Shown: positions 1 to 11,857, counted from the first letter of the stretch. The stretch is DNA of 64,000 bases from Bryoerythrophyllum caledonicum (GCA_963971425.1 OZ020518.1:12344190-12408189); one strand, 5' to 3'. Program-made: numbers and translations. The notes: generated by a model not told the origin, from the sequence alone.

Positions 1-433
1 GTACCACATCATCGGAAAACTATTCTACTGTCAACGACGATGGAACAGCAGACTTACATCAACCGGTCGTGCAGTGAAACTCCGCTTGCATACTGTGTTT
101 ACTGACAAAATATGCACTACATAACAGGTATGAAAAGAATGTAAAAATTTAATGCAGAATTAAGTAGAGAACTTGAAAAAATAAAAGAAAAAACATCTGT
201 GTGAAAAAAAAATTGCCAGATATATCACAGCAGACACATACCCAGACACTCAGCCCGCCGCTGGCTGTACACCAAGCGCCTAAAATCACCATCTACAACC
301 ACTCCAAGCAACGCCTGCCGCCACTGTCAACCCCAAGACACACACCAACATGGGCAGCACACAGCGCATAGTATGGAGCACATGCAATGCGTTGCCAACC
401 ACCCGCCCACCACAACCATGTTCCATATGTCAC
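1..433. other. No gene recognised
   Basis: Low-complexity A-rich sequence up to about position 240, then mixed sequence. If the EF-Ts exon just to the right belongs to a working gene, its last exon would lie here on the minus strand, but I cannot identify it. Confidence 0.4.
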
Positions 434-598
434 CTTCGGACCTTCCTCTTCCTTCTTCGCCTCCTCCACCTTCGGAGCTTTCGTCACCACCGGCTTCACG
501 TCCGCCTTCGCTGTTGTCTGCGCTGCCACCTCGGCGGCGAAGTCCACCGACTTCTTCTGCAGCCCCTCTCCCAGATTGTATCGCACAAAATGACGAAC
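434..598 (-). pseudogene. Chloroplast-type elongation factor Ts, C-terminal exon
   Basis: The minus strand encodes a segment beginning VRHFVRYNLGEGLQKKSVDF and continuing into AAEVAAQT, then a Lys/Glu/Pro-rich tail. This matches the C-terminal signature of plant plastid EF-Ts (F/Y-RYxLGEGxEKKxxDFAAEVAAQT), which recycles EF-Tu by GDP/GTP exchange in the chloroplast. A plausible acceptor (GCACAG) precedes it and a plausible donor (AAG|GTGACA) follows, giving a 55-codon internal exon. No other EF-Ts exon is recognisable on either side, so this is either one exon of a gene with unrecognised flanks or a captured or left-over fragment. The domain match is fairly clear; the state of the gene is uncertain. 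Confidence 0.5.
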
Positions 599-1140
599 CT
601 GTGCACCCAGTCCAACCAACACTTTCACATTCCTGCCCTCCACACACCATGCATAGCGTCCGCCAACACTACCATCCACCGTCGAGAACATGCACCGACC
701 AACCCCGCCAGCGCTCAAAACCACCATTTCACCACCTTGCTGCGTCTAGAGTTTCCAAATGTTAAGAAAACAAACACGAAAAGCAGAGGCAGGTTGTGTA
801 AAGTACTGACCTGAGAACATGGAATCGCTTCACTTGAACAAGAGCACAGTGACACTAGACCTCGGTGCACATCACCTTTGTCCTTTAGGGGGGATCTTCT
901 ATAACAAATTACCTAGAAAGTCGAGGCCATGAGGAGGAAGGGGGCAAGGCAGTGGAGGCGAGAGAGATCATGCAGATATCTCTACAAAAACTGTTCCGGA
1001 TACTAAAGTCGCAGAAACGAAGTGAAGGCCGTGCGGCCGCACGGGGTGCTACAGGGAAAGGCAGAGAAGTAAAAAAATTCTACTAAAAGTAAAAGCGTTG
1101 GTAAACCCTACTTAAAGAAATCAGTACCTCTCTACCGCGC
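599..1140. other. No gene recognised
   Basis: Unique-looking non-coding sequence. It contains the first of two NotI-centred palindromes (1029-1044). No coding exon could be supported. Confidence 0.4.
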
Positions 1141-1765
1141 TGTTCTCCTCATCTTCTCGTCTTCCACGCAGACAACCCTCCCTCCCCTCGCCGCACACCG
1201 GCCCTTCCCTCCCCTCGCCGCACACCTCCCCTCGCTGCACACCTCCCCTCGCTGCACACCGCCCCTTCTCTCCCCGCAGAGCACACCTCCTCGTCCCGGC
1301 GCACACCTCCTTGTCCTGGCGCACACCTCCTTCTCCCGGCGCACGCCTCCTCGTCCCGGAGCACACCTCTTCGTCCCTGCGCTCCTACCTCGCCATAGCC
1401 GGAGATCTGAGCATGCAGATCTCGATCTACAACCGCTTCTTTGGAGCGATGTTGGTACTCTAAGTGCGCGCGGCGCACACAACCTCGTCCTGGCGCACAG
1501 ATCTAAGTTACCTCCTTCAGAGACGCCTCGTCCCGGCGCACAGATCTAAGTTACCTCCTTTAGAGACGCCTCGTCCCGGCGCACCTACCTCGGCATAGCC
1601 GGAGACCTTACTGTGTGCAGACCTCGATCTAAGTTACCTCCTACAGAGACGCAGACAAGGAAGGGGGTCGAGTACGCAAGCAACCTCGATCAAGTTACCT
1701 AGGGTTGCAAGGCACGGGGTTGCAAGGCACGAGGTAACCAGACTACCCCGTGCGGCCGCACGGGG
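1029..1765. repeat. Pair of NotI-centred palindromes bracketing a minisatellite
   Basis: CCGTGCGGCCGCACGG at 1029-1044 and the 20-bp perfect palindrome at 1746-1765 (the same core extended by CC and GG) share the stretch CGTGCGGCCGCACGGGGTGC. They lie about 700 bp apart on either side of the GC-rich tandem repeats. Confidence 0.7.
1160..1640. repeat. GC-rich minisatellite, CTCGTCCCGGCGCAC family
   Basis: Units of about 20-24 bp built on CTCGTCCCGGCGCACACCTC fill 1160-1380. A clear 43-bp unit is repeated at 1484-1526 and 1527-1569, with a third partial copy at 1570-1584. The block CCATAGCCGGAGA..TCTCGATCTA near 1392-1431 recurs near 1591-1632. Open frames here (81-116 codons, minus strand) are Arg/Gly-rich and are explained by the repeat. 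Confidence 0.85.
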
Positions 1766-1789
1766 TGCAGCAGATCAAACCCTCTCAGT

Positions 1790-2240
1790 CCCTCCAAACC
1801 CGCCCATACCTTCCCCCCTCCCAGTCCGGTTCTTTGTACCAGTTCCCAGTCCGGTCTTTGTCCCGCCTGCTTCCCAATCTGCAGTCTGTTTCCCATCTGT
1901 AGTCTGTTTCCCATCTATAGTCTGCTTCCCAGTCTGCTTCCTAGTCCGGTTCTTTGTAAAAGTCTGCTTCCCAGTCCGGTTCTTTGTAAAAGTCTGCTTC
2001 CCAGTCCGGTTCTTTGTACCGGTTCCCAATCCGGTAACTTTGTCCCGCCTGATTGTCAAGTCCGGTTCTTTGTCCCGCCTGATTTCCAATCCCGCCCTCC
2101 TAACCCGGTTTTCAGTCCCGCCTCCCAATCCCCATACCACCATACCCGCCCGTAACCCTATACCCCATACCCGCCCATAACCGTATACCCCATACCCGCC
2201 CATAACTTTATACCCCCATACCCGCCCATACTCACGGACT
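1790..2240. repeat. Minisatellite, CCAGTCCGGTTCTTTGT and CCCATACCCGCCCATA units
   Basis: Units of 18 bp (AGTCTGTTTCCCATCTGT type) and 30 bp (CCGGTTCTTTGTAAAAGTCT..) occupy 1880-2100. They are followed by CCCATACCCGCCCATAAC units at 2140-2235. The reverse-strand 142-codon open frame is a by-product of the repeat periods being multiples of three. Confidence 0.85.
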
Positions 2241-2654
2241 CGTTACCGGCTAATAGTATGATATTTAATTACAGGTAAAAAAGACTAACACTTATAATGA
2301 AAAGAGGTAGGATACTTTAAATATCTTTTTAGTAGATAATCTCAATGCAAGTTAGTTTTAACTTGGAAAATGACTCACAAACAATTTAGTTTAAATATTG
2401 CTACTTATAGAAAAAGTGTTGCTCTTCAATTAGAGTTGCAACTAATGCTAGGGTAGTTAATTAATCAATATTACTATCACGGAATTTTTTTTTGTAAATC
2501 CACAAATGAAGTTAATTATTTTTTTTAATTTTCCACCTACTAACATATGCGTAAGTCGGTTTAGAATGTAGATAGTCGTATTCAAATGTAAGTCTTTCAA
2601 CCTTCTCAATTACGGAAGTTGTCTTCGACTCTCATTTAAGCATGAAACATGACT

Positions 2655-3160
2655 TTAGTCTTGTTAATTTGCAGTGAGCGATATTGAAGGATTGGTACAC
2701 GGTGTTCCTAGTGGTGGTGGAGAGTGGTGGTAGAGAAGGACAACAATTCATTAGGCAACTTCAAGTTTGTGGACGAGTTCTGACAATAGTTTACCACGTC
2801 GGGTGAGTTATGAGTTTCCTACTAAAATCTTGTTTTGAATTCAAACTAAATATTTACAACTGAAAGTCCTTAGGAAGAGTTGTCTCACAAGAAGAAGAAG
2901 GCTACTGGTCCCCGAAGTAGGCCGGCGTGAATGAAGTGTCAGTTTGTTCAAGCACAATTTTCTTTTATTGAAACATGGAATATATTTCTTGTCTTGTTCA
3001 ATTGCATTTTGAGGAATTGAAGGATTGATAGTGGGAGTTTAGTAGTGGTGAACAAGATTAGCAACTCGTCCGGCAGTTTATATTTACAGAAAAAGATTGG
3101 CAGTAGCTTGAACAAATTGGATGAATTATGAGGTTTCCATTATAATTTTGTTAAGATTTT
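2655..3160. repeat. Imperfect direct duplication of a ~170-bp block
   Basis: Shared landmarks in the same order: ATTGAAGGATTG, GTGGTGGAGA/GTGGTGAACA, GCAACT, ATGAGTTTCC/ATGAGGTTTCC, AAAATTTTG-like ends. First block about 2670-2830, second about 3010-3160. Confidence 0.6.
2885..2960 (-). mobile_element. LINE 3'-terminal sequence, copy a
   Basis: Read on the minus strand it gives CACTTCATTCACGCCGGC followed by CTACTTCGGGGACC and a TTCTTCTTCTTG tract. The same terminal block occurs at 14926-14985 (plus) and 15793-15850 (minus). The latter lies just downstream of a reverse-transcriptase C-terminus, so this copy is read as an isolated 3' end. Confidence 0.55.
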
Positions 3161-3571
3161 GAAAATTGTAAAGCACAGATGCACCCCGTATGTGCTTATG
3201 TACGGACCATGCTCTTATGTTATTTGTGACAATCAATAGACTATTGTCAAATGCCTCTTCTTTTTCAAAACTAGGTTTTCCTTAGTCTTTTTTATCTTTT
3301 ATATATATATGTATCATTTTTTAAATTTTATTTATCTACCTTTTTATAATTTTGTAGCAAAAATTGATAATTTAGTTTGTTTGGATCTCCAATCCTGACT
3401 TGAAGATTGTTATATGGGTTCACTTAAATAAAAACATGTTTTGTTATGAATTCTGTGATACCATATTACAATTATACCTATGTTATGTGTGAAGAATTAA
3501 CCATGAATTATTTTTCCTATTTTAAACTAGATGATGTGATTACAATGATGAACAGGTATTAGTACAGTGCT

Positions 3572-6500
3572 ATGGCAAGAGTTAAAATCGACAAGGGATG
3601 GGAGAACCACGGTTGGTGGATTAGAGAGGAGGCGCCGTTGAAGCCGTTTTTGTGGGTGACGGAGTTCCCATTTGACATGGGTAAACGCACCTCAGGATTG
3701 GGGAAAAGATTTGGCGAGATTGAAGCGATTTCAGGTATGCCAAATGAATTTGTATATGTAACGTGTGTACCAGACGTTGGGGCAACAAAGTGTAAGTATC
3801 ACTTGTCACGACAACTTCTTCTGGCACCCGTTCCAGAGGCTATTGTCCAGAATCCAGGGCAAATTAAATTACTTGCATCATTGCAGAAGTCGTGGGAACA
3901 GATTTCTCTCAGGGTACGTACAGACAGACACAATAATATTCTGGCATTTCTGGATTTATCTCCGGAGCTGGTGGCAAAGGCACGACGAATCATGCATGAA
4001 CATTTGTCCTATGAAGCAATACGGGCATCAAATCCAACACAAGCAGCAGCACGAGCTCCTCCAGCAGAACCTGAAGAGACGGAAGAAATTTATCGAGTTC
4101 TTGCACGACCTACTCAGTTAGATTGGATGCCAGTGGAAGAAAGGCGCATACGTGAGGTTCAATCTTCTACTCCTGCTTTTGAGTTACCGGGATCTCCCTA
4201 CCCCCCTGCATCAAGTGATCCGCCCTCGAAGAGACCACGACTTAACAGGAGGAATATACCTTCAAGTTCTCGAAGAAATCCCTCAACTTTGGAGGCTAGC
4301 GGTACGAGATTGATTGGGAGATCCTTAAGATTGGGTGGCAGGATCTCCAGGCCAAGGAATGTAACATCAAGACCCCATGCCGTAGCCTCTACATCCAGAG
4401 CGGGTGGATCGGTTAACTTGTCTACAGTGGCACCCGAAGAAGAAGAGTTTCACAATACTTCAATCCCTCTTGAAGAAGATTCAGAAAATGAGGTGGAACA
4501 AGTGGACATTTCCACAGCTCGGAAGTTCAAGTTACCATTGATTACGCCAGTAGAACTTGCGAGCGGATCATTGTGGGGGCAGGTTATGTTTAATGCTCAC
4601 ATTGATCACATTGTTACTGTGGAAAATCCTGAGACAAATCATCGGGTTTTGTCCAAGAAGAGGGTTGAGGATGTGTATAAACGCCTACGGGATTCAGAAC
4701 TGAAGACTCGAGTGAGTAGGTTGACACTCCGACCAATCAGGTACATTGTGTACAGCACCGACGATGAAGGTACACAAGTGCAAAAGGAGGTGTCGCTTCC
4801 TGTTGAAGGAGCTGCACGGGAGTTTGAACGGGCATTTCTTGCACACGCACAGGCTCATGGATCTGGCATCGAAGCATCTAGAATGGCTTGGCTTGTAAAG
4901 CATATCATATGGGAGCCTGTAGACGGTCAACACATAGTGGCAGCCTGTAAGTTGGCACACGATGAATGGATGCGCGGTGATATGTCAGACGATGAATACA
5001 ATGAGACTTTTAAAAAGCGACGTGCAACTTTTGTGGTGTTCGATGATCGCCGTTTCTACATCGAGAAGTCGGTGAAGATCAACGTGGCGGAGAATGAGAG
5101 GGGCCATTATTCAAGTGTGGAGGAAGATTTGAAGAAGCTTCGCGATATCTGGATCTTATATGGAAGGCCTGATACAGCAATCCGCGCTGACGATGAACGA
5201 AGAGCTATTGCTTTGGTGAGCGCTGCAAGTGCAGCTCATAGGTTGCACAAGATGGTTGCACGGGATTTGACGCTTGGAAAGTTGACCAAGAACATGCAAG
5301 ACTTAACCCGTCATGCATGGAATCCAAGTAATGATTGCTTTGAGGCCGTGGTTCGCATGTGCAAGGACTATGACGACGGTTTCTTCTTTCTCAGCAAAAA
5401 GGAGGAGGAAAATTGGAAGAGATATGCTGCAAAGAAGAACCTCGATCCAAACGTGGATGTACGTGAGACGCGCCCGTCAATGACTCAGAATTGGTTGAAG
5501 CCTCTTAAGAAGATTCCAGACTCCTTCTATGTACAGCTGGTACGTGCTAGTGCAGCCAAACCGGTGGGTGATGACGGACAAAGACCTCGCCAGTAGTATT
5601 ATTTCAATGGTGTATCCGACAAGAATCCAAGCATGAAGACTATTGCTGGTGCGGTTGCTCGGTATGAATCTCGAAGTGCGGTTATGAATTTGATGCGCTG
5701 GTTGATGGTGGAGAGCGGGGAATACTCACCGAGATCAATGGACGAGTTCTTTCGTATACGGATACAGAAGTATCTTCCGCATGGCAATATGGATCAAGTT
5801 AAAGACTTTGCCAAACGTATAGACTATCGTATTCGAAAGGCATGGGGTTTTCCAACACAGAAAACAGTGTCTAAGCTAAGAGACATAGGAGACCTCATTC
5901 CCCCGTTTATCAGGTCTTATTGTGCGAATATTGCGGCAAGAGGTTCTGGACAACAAGAACTTTCAGAACGTGGGAGTGGTTCGAGCAGTGTGACTTGGGA
6001 ATGGCAGGTAGAAGTTCCAAGATCTGGTGTTAATGACACAAGAAACCCTCTCATGGTTCGATGTAGAAGAGGGTTATTTCATGCGGAGTGCGCACCATTG
6101 GGGAAACCTTGCACGTGGATTATTGATTGTCGGTGTGGAGGCGGCAGATATGGAAAGGATGTATGGGGGGATGAACAATACAATGGTGTATTTGCAAAGT
6201 TGGCCTTATGGATGACAGACATAGAGCGATGGAATGTCATATTCTTGCTGCCGCCGGGTGCATTTGCACAGGAGGAGTTCATCAACAAAATGAAGCTTCC
6301 AAGCGGTTGTACATGGCTACGTGGATCTTGGGGGTTTGATTCAGACAGTGTTGATCCTTACTCTCTAGATTTATATGAAAACGGAAGATTGCGTCAGACC
6401 GTTCAACCAATTGGCGATGTTGTCATTTATATGCAACATCCAGTTGGTATTACACGTAGTCCAAACTACGTTGACAGTGAGCATCCGCTTCCGCTCTTAT

Positions 6501-7621
6501 TCCAAGACCGCTGGAGTGATGCGCTGAAGCCGTGTGATGCTGACTTATTGGAAAGGTCACCATCCGAGCTGTCGAGACTAGTGCGTTCGTACTTGCCGAA
6601 GGGATGGGGTTTAGTAGCATGTGGCATTTCGACGGCCATCCCTACAATTCTTCAAGGAGAGTTTCTCGGATGTGAGGTCTTTGTTTTTGATGATTCCTCT
6701 GAGAAGACTTCATTTTTGTACGACCACCTGTGCGATACTCTTCAAGGGCGGTTGTTGATTACTGAGAGGGGAGAAAGAAGTAATAGTGCACGGGAATTTG
6801 TACTGGAGACAGAAGAAGTGCCTTCAGAAGAAATGTCAGGGGACAACAAAGAGGATGAAGATATAGGCGGATCTCTTGATATGGATGCATCAGAGGATAT
6901 GGTTCGTTTGGAGGAACAGTCTTTATCTCGAACTCCAAGTTTTGAGAGAAGAGGAGATCGTGAACTTGGATCACAAGATACACCAGTTGGCAGTCCTTTG
7001 ATCCACGAAGGTGTTGTCCATGATGAAGATCAGATAGAGAAGTCACCATCGGAATTGATAGATCATTCTATGCAACTTACAACTGAAGGCACTTCGAGGG
7101 AGACTAATAGGACGCATGTAACAGAGGAGACAATCACTGGTGAAGTGGATGGTGGCTCAATAACTCCACTAGGAGGTGCTTCTCCAACCCGTCCTCATTC
7201 TAGGGGAGAACGCTCAGGAGAAGCATCGGAATTTGTAGTGTATACGAGGATTCGACGACCTAGAAATACTCCTACACTGGAGTCGGATACCGAGGAGGAG
7301 GGCAACGAAATCGGAAATGATGTTGGGGATGTCTTGCCTTCAGTGCATGAATCTAACATTTCGGGAGACAGCATGGCATTTGAAGGAACATATTCTACTG
7401 AACTAGATATGTCGTTCAATGCATTTGATGGATTCTACTACAACCGAGATGGCATAAGGCACAAACAAGAAGGTGAAGCGGGCAACTATACATATGTGGA
7501 GGTTGCATCCATTGCAGTTGGAGATACAACAATTTGTCCAGTGGGAGATGAAGAATTATCTGCCATGGTTGGAAATGTGATGGAACACGCTTGTGGAGGG
7601 GCACCGCTAGATGAAGATTGA
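3572..7621 (+). CDS. Large protein with ParB/DGQHR-like and methyltransferase-like regions, copy 1 (one in-frame stop)
   Basis: One frame stays open for 1,349 codons except a single TAG at 5594-5596 (codon 675), so it is annotated as one unit. Residues ~1-290 carry a unique N-terminal region and a Pro/Ser/Arg-rich linker. A conserved block around 415-520 contains WEPVDGQHIVAACKLA (D451-G-Q-H454), the motif expected of ParB/DGQHR-type folds, with Ile where these families usually have Arg. After the stop, residues ~980-1050 contain SPSELSRLVRSYLP, then GWGLVACGISTAIP, then CEVFVFDD. That order resembles the P-x-EL helix, glycine loop (motif I) and acidic strand end of beta-class N6/N4 DNA methyltransferases. 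The usual DPPY motif is replaced by LLPPG near FLLPPGAFAQ. The C-terminus is acidic and Ser-rich. No introns are seen, unlike copies 2 and 3. The function is unknown. The domain assignment is my inference from three-way comparison. Confidence 0.6.
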
Positions 7622-8703
7622 GCGGTGGAGCCAATTGTGGGGCGGTTTGCCTGATATTTACGTGACCATAGAACAGTGGAACAATTTTGGGAATGCTTCT
7701 ATAGTTCTCATATGCAGTAATAATGGTTTAGATAGTCCGTAGTGGACGTTTAGTGTTTTGTATGTTTTAGGAGTGGTCTTGGATTGCTTGGTTATGTATT
7801 TCATTGCATATATATCCTATTGTGTGCTTCACTAATATTTTTCATTGCTATATCATTTTATGAATATGATTTTTGTGAATTGGACTTGTAATGCAATACT
7901 TTTATTAGGGATAAGAAATGAATAATTAACCACATGCAAATAAATACTACAATATGAACAAAGAAATAAGTTCAATATTGTTTTTAATTTAAATTTGCTC
8001 AAAGATTTTGGAATTATATGGATAATAATTATAATAAACTCTCATATGACGGATACTCAAAATCAATAGAATTAAGAAGTGAAATGTTCATATGGCCTTT
8101 CAAATCAAAATAACCAATATCATTGTAAATATTGTAGCACGATTGAAGTTGCTTAATTATAATGTACAAGGACTTTGAAGGTATCATTTATAAGTAGAGT
8201 ATGAAAAATAGACTACATTTGTGCACACAAGAAGGCCAATGTTGAGCCCAAGAGAAATATAAATTCACCATAAAAAAGATAATGAAATCTCGCGAGTTTT
8301 GGATTTTTGTTTTCAAAATTGAATAAATCCGCCTTATTTGTACACAACTATATATGCACTTGGCCAAGTGCAAAATTGCTTAATTGCGTGTTATTATTAG
8401 TATTATTATGATATATATTAATAATAAGACATATTTTAATAATATCTATGTAATGCGTCCATTATTAAAGACATTGATTGTAGAGATTGGATCGTTGACT
8501 TTATGTCATTTTATAGCATAGACATATACTTATTGAGAGAATGATGGGTTAATGATTGATTACTTCCATTACATCTAGATAGCACATAATTCCACAGCAG
8601 ATATGCACCATTAAAATACAACACGTATACAAATATAATAAATCATGGGTTTGGGGACACGGGGAACTGGCGCAGCTGGTTGGCTTCCGCCGCGCACACC
8701 TCC
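7622..8703. other. AT-rich 3' flank, no gene recognised
   Basis: AT-rich sequence following copy 1, with no coding signal. The first ~250 bases may be its 3' UTR. Confidence 0.4.
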
Positions 8704-9190
8704 ATGATGGGCGACATGGATCCCTCCCCGTCCGCCTTGCTGCCTTCCTCCACCCGTCTCCTCATGCGAGCTCCGCAGGAGAGATGCACTTCTCAGGACT
8801 TCTTGTAAAGCCCCTGGCTCCTTGGCTCCTATTCTGAAGCGAGTGCTCTCTCCCCCTTCTATTTCTCAACTCTTCTTATTGCATTGCCTCGCTTGATGTA
8901 CAGCAACCTCCTATACAAGTTCAGATGATTGTATTTGTGTGGAAGCTTGTATTGAGCAGGTGGCAAAGGCAAAGAGGAAAGGTTCTGGCAAGGTCTATGC
9001 GTTGAAGATTATGTACAAGCGTGGGGTTCTTCAGAAAATGCTTTCGTGTAAAAGGCGCTTGACGAGATGCAGCGTTCTTAAAGACCCTGTTGTGTGTGGC
9101 AGGAGAAAACTCGTCAGCATTTGTTGGTACAGCAGAATACGTGTCGCCAGAAGTTCTACATGAAAGTCCCGTGAATTATGCCTATGTTTC
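8704..9190 (+). pseudogene. PDK1-type AGC protein kinase, degenerate fragment
   Basis: Three separated pieces in correct order match 3-phosphoinositide-dependent kinase 1, which phosphorylates the activation loop of other AGC kinases. (1) An ATG at 8704 opens a short frame ending RAPQERCTSQDF then TAA, resembling the RAPQExFTxQDFE start of plant PDK1. (2) 8939-9030 encodes VAKAKRKGSGKVYALKIMYK, the strand with the ATP-binding Lys (ALK). (3) About 9109-9180, in another frame, encodes SSAFVGTAEYVSPEVLHESP, the activation-loop end. The catalytic loop and DFG between pieces 2 and 3 are missing, and the frames do not join, so it cannot encode a kinase. Confidence 0.7.
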
Positions 9191-11243
9191 AAATCACTCG
9201 CATCAGACCTTCTGCTGAACATCAGCTCTATCTCACAGTGTACGGTAGATGGCAATTTTGGCCTTGTATTTGGTGTATAATTAGTTTCCGTAATAGCAAG
9301 AAACATATTACATAAGATTGTAAAGTAAGATTTGAGATGATTTTGACGATGGCAAAGTCATCGTGCTTACATCAAACAACTCTATCTAACATGGAAGTGT
9401 TGCTTTTGCACCTTTTATTTGGCATCAGTGTCGGCGCGTGAGCATTGAGTTGTACTGTATATTATTAAATGCTAGAAGGCAAGCTACCATTCAAAGCTGG
9501 GACATAATACAACGCATTTGGTAACACTGATTCATGAGTAAATTTTATGAATAACTCATAAATGAAGCTAAATTAGGCGTCAGTTTGAAGGAATGAATTC
9601 AGAGCTCATATGCCTCTATTGCAAAAAAAGAAAAAAACTCTCAAAAAACAGCATGGCAAATACAACAAATGCATAATAGAGTTTTCCTGAAAGTCACAAA
9701 AATACACAGGATAGCCACCCCGAATCTAAAGGCCTTATGTTAGTAATTGGGACCACATGCACATGGTGACTTGGCTTGGGAAAGGTGCGGTGGAACTATT
9801 GGTCAACCCTGTGAGAACTTAGGGTACTACGGGGGAGCTTTAGCTTGCATGGGGTAGGGCCCAAGAGCATTGATGCCAAGCATTTCATTGGTGCAGAAAA
9901 AGGAGCAAATTATGGAGCATGAGATTTCTAATGCTCTCTTTCTTTCCATATTTAAATCTCACCTTGTCTAACACCATTTCCACCCTACCTTGCCTCTTTG
10001 GGTAACACTTTCAGGAAAACTCTAATTTATAATTCATCAACTCTCATTTAGCCGTGAGCTCTTGAACCAATGAACAGAATTTTCTAAAACCACCCATTGT
10101 GATGTTCATGTTAAAAAGCATTTTTTTTACATCAAGCCAACAGGCATGGTGGGCTACGTCACAAAAAACATGGCAGCAGCCCAGGCATTTTTATGGGAGC
10201 AGGGAACCCTGGTGGAAAAGCGGATTTCCCTATTTACCCCGGTCGAGCGTGGGTCGGAGCCATAGGCTCGGGAGGGGAGGGTCAAAACCTGCCCCTATTT
10301 TTGTGTTGGAGTGGGGCCCTACTTGATCCATGGGGGCTCCATAGGGCCGTAGGCCCCAAATTTGTAAAAAAAAAACAAAAAAAGCCCTGAATTCTACGGT
10401 CTACGTTTACTGAGATAATGATTCTATAAATGGGATTGAACCCAAATTTATACAGCTCTCTAGTCCCACCGGAACTCGATGGTCGAATTTTGGACGCTTA
10501 TGAAGGGATTTCGGGCGCGTATGAGGGAATTTTGTTTTACCGTGATGGCAAAAGGCTTCGTCGGAACCTACAATGCAAACAGTTGTCCAGGTCAATACAT
10601 AACTTACATATCCCAGGGCAGCAGTAATGAAGTAAGAATATAGGGCACTGCAGCTGAATAAATATACGATATCAATCAGCGGTAAATAGCACAGCATCTC
10701 GTTCGTCTTCCTACTACGGCATGTAATAAAACCTAGTGACGGTGGTAAATCTAAAGAGAAAAGATTTGGAATTCGCAAGTCTGCGGAGTCCATGAAGATA
10801 GTAACCTGATACATAACTCGCAAAACTCCGCCGGAGTCTATGACGATAGTAACCTCCGCGTCTATCGATTTCATACCACCAATGTCAAACGCACCGACAT
10901 CACCGGCTCCTCCAGCAGTGGCCTGATGAGAAACCAACAAACAAACCAGGAAAGAAACATAAAGGGGTAGAATAAAATATAAATTGGCCGTTTTTGGTGT
11001 ACGGGTATTTGTTTTTTCTTTAATAGAGCTTTTTATATTTGTAAACAACTTAAGATTAAATTTTACATGGCAAACTCGTGAACTGCTGTGGTCTACTGTA
11101 ACCCACGTCACCATTTATTTCAGTGTAATAGTAATTTGAATATAATATCTAATGAAGTTTAGAATGATGAGGATCTGTGTAAATCTTGATAAACCTTTTC
11201 CGATGAACTTGACTTAGTTTCTGATGCATGGTGTCCTGTGTAG
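9191..11243. other. Non-coding, with an inverted-repeat element and a possible minus-strand exon
   Basis: No confident gene. A MITE-like inverted repeat occupies 9677-10024. On the minus strand a frame at 10925-10800 begins right after a good acceptor (TTTCTCATCAG) and encodes ATAGGAGDVGAFDIGGMKSI. It then contains two imperfect copies of GTTACTATC(G/T)TCAT(A/G)GACTCC. It could be an exon of an unrecognised gene, but support is weak. Confidence 0.35.
9677..10024. mobile_element. MITE-like element with 18-bp inverted ends
   Basis: TAGAGTTTTCCTGAAAGT at 9677-9694 is repeated as its perfect reverse complement at 10007-10024, enclosing ~310 bp with no coding capacity. No convincing target-site duplication is visible, so the superfamily is undetermined. 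Confidence 0.5.
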
Positions 11244-11857
11244 TGGTGAGGAGGAGGTTGACGAAACTCAGTTTGAAGATGATGATTGGGCATCTGCTGT
11301 AGCGTCGACGTGAGTTTGCACTACCTGGTCTTTTATTGAATTTGTTGGAAACATCATGCATGCGCTGTGAGTTAACTGCTTGCGTCCTCCTCTTCCCCCT
11401 ATATAAATTCTGGTCTAGGTATATTCTAGAGCAGAACGATGGTGTCAGAATTAGATAGATCTTTTCAGTGCAATTTTCAAATTTATATTCTAATGGGTAT
11501 AATCCTTTTTGCAGGGGCGTTTTCTTAGCAGCAGATGGTAATGGATCTCACAAAGGTGGAACGGTTTCACGGGGTTTGAAGGTATGCTCAAAGTAGTGGT
11601 GACTATTATTTCGGTACCTCTGATTGCACTCATGAAAACTGGAGTAGCAGATGCAACGTCGGTCATTGTTGTGCTTGGACGTAACCTCTTAAAAGTTACA
11701 CCTCACTAGGATTTGCAAACGATAAGTTGGACAATATCTTGACGCTGGCCTGATACACGAAGTTTACCTGCATCGAAACTTTTTCCATTTGCTGCAGGGG
11801 CCTAAGAAAAAAGCAAGCTATTTCAGCGATGAAGATGCCAGTGGAGATGATTCCTGA
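11244..11857 (+). CDS. 3'-terminal exons of an unrecognised gene
   Basis: Three exons join cleanly in frame: 11244-11309 (acceptor TGTGTAG, donor GTGAGT), 11515-11581 (acceptor TTTGCAG, donor GTATGC) and 11798-11857 (acceptor GCTGCAG, stop TGA). They encode an acidic C-terminus: GEEEVDETQFEDDDWASAVA, then TGVFLAADGNGSHKGGTVSR, then GPKKKASYFSDEDASGDDS and stop. Canonical borders and a kept frame argue that this was a real gene. The acidic EDDDW and DED clusters suggest a trafficking or scaffold protein tail, but I do not recognise the family. Upstream exons are not found, so the gene is either truncated or has long introns to the left. Confidence 0.5.

Larger units (their letters stand above)
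2241..3571. other. AT-rich upstream region of copy 1, with possible non-coding exons
   Basis: No protein-coding exon is recognised. The region holds an imperfect direct duplication (2655-2830 and 2990-3160) and a LINE 3' tail (about 2885-2960). The duplicated block starts just after TTTGCAG and ends at GGGTGAGTTATGAG, so it could be a duplicated 5'-UTR exon with splice sites. Final bases before the next ATG (AACAGGTATTAGTACAGTGCT) may include the last acceptor. Confidence 0.4.

Noticed and set aside
293..814. Plus-strand Pro/Ser/His-rich frames
   Set aside because: Shadows of the EF-Ts exon on the minus strand.
1121..1482. Arg/Gly-rich open frames on the minus strand
   Set aside because: Explained by GC-rich tandem repeats; no domain and all three frames are open.
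1775..2203. 142-codon minus-strand frame
   Set aside because: Product of minisatellite units whose lengths are multiples of three.
5594..5596. Copy 1 stop as a viral-type leaky UAG
   Set aside because: The following bases (UAUUAU) do not match the known CARYYA readthrough context; kept only as a question across copies.
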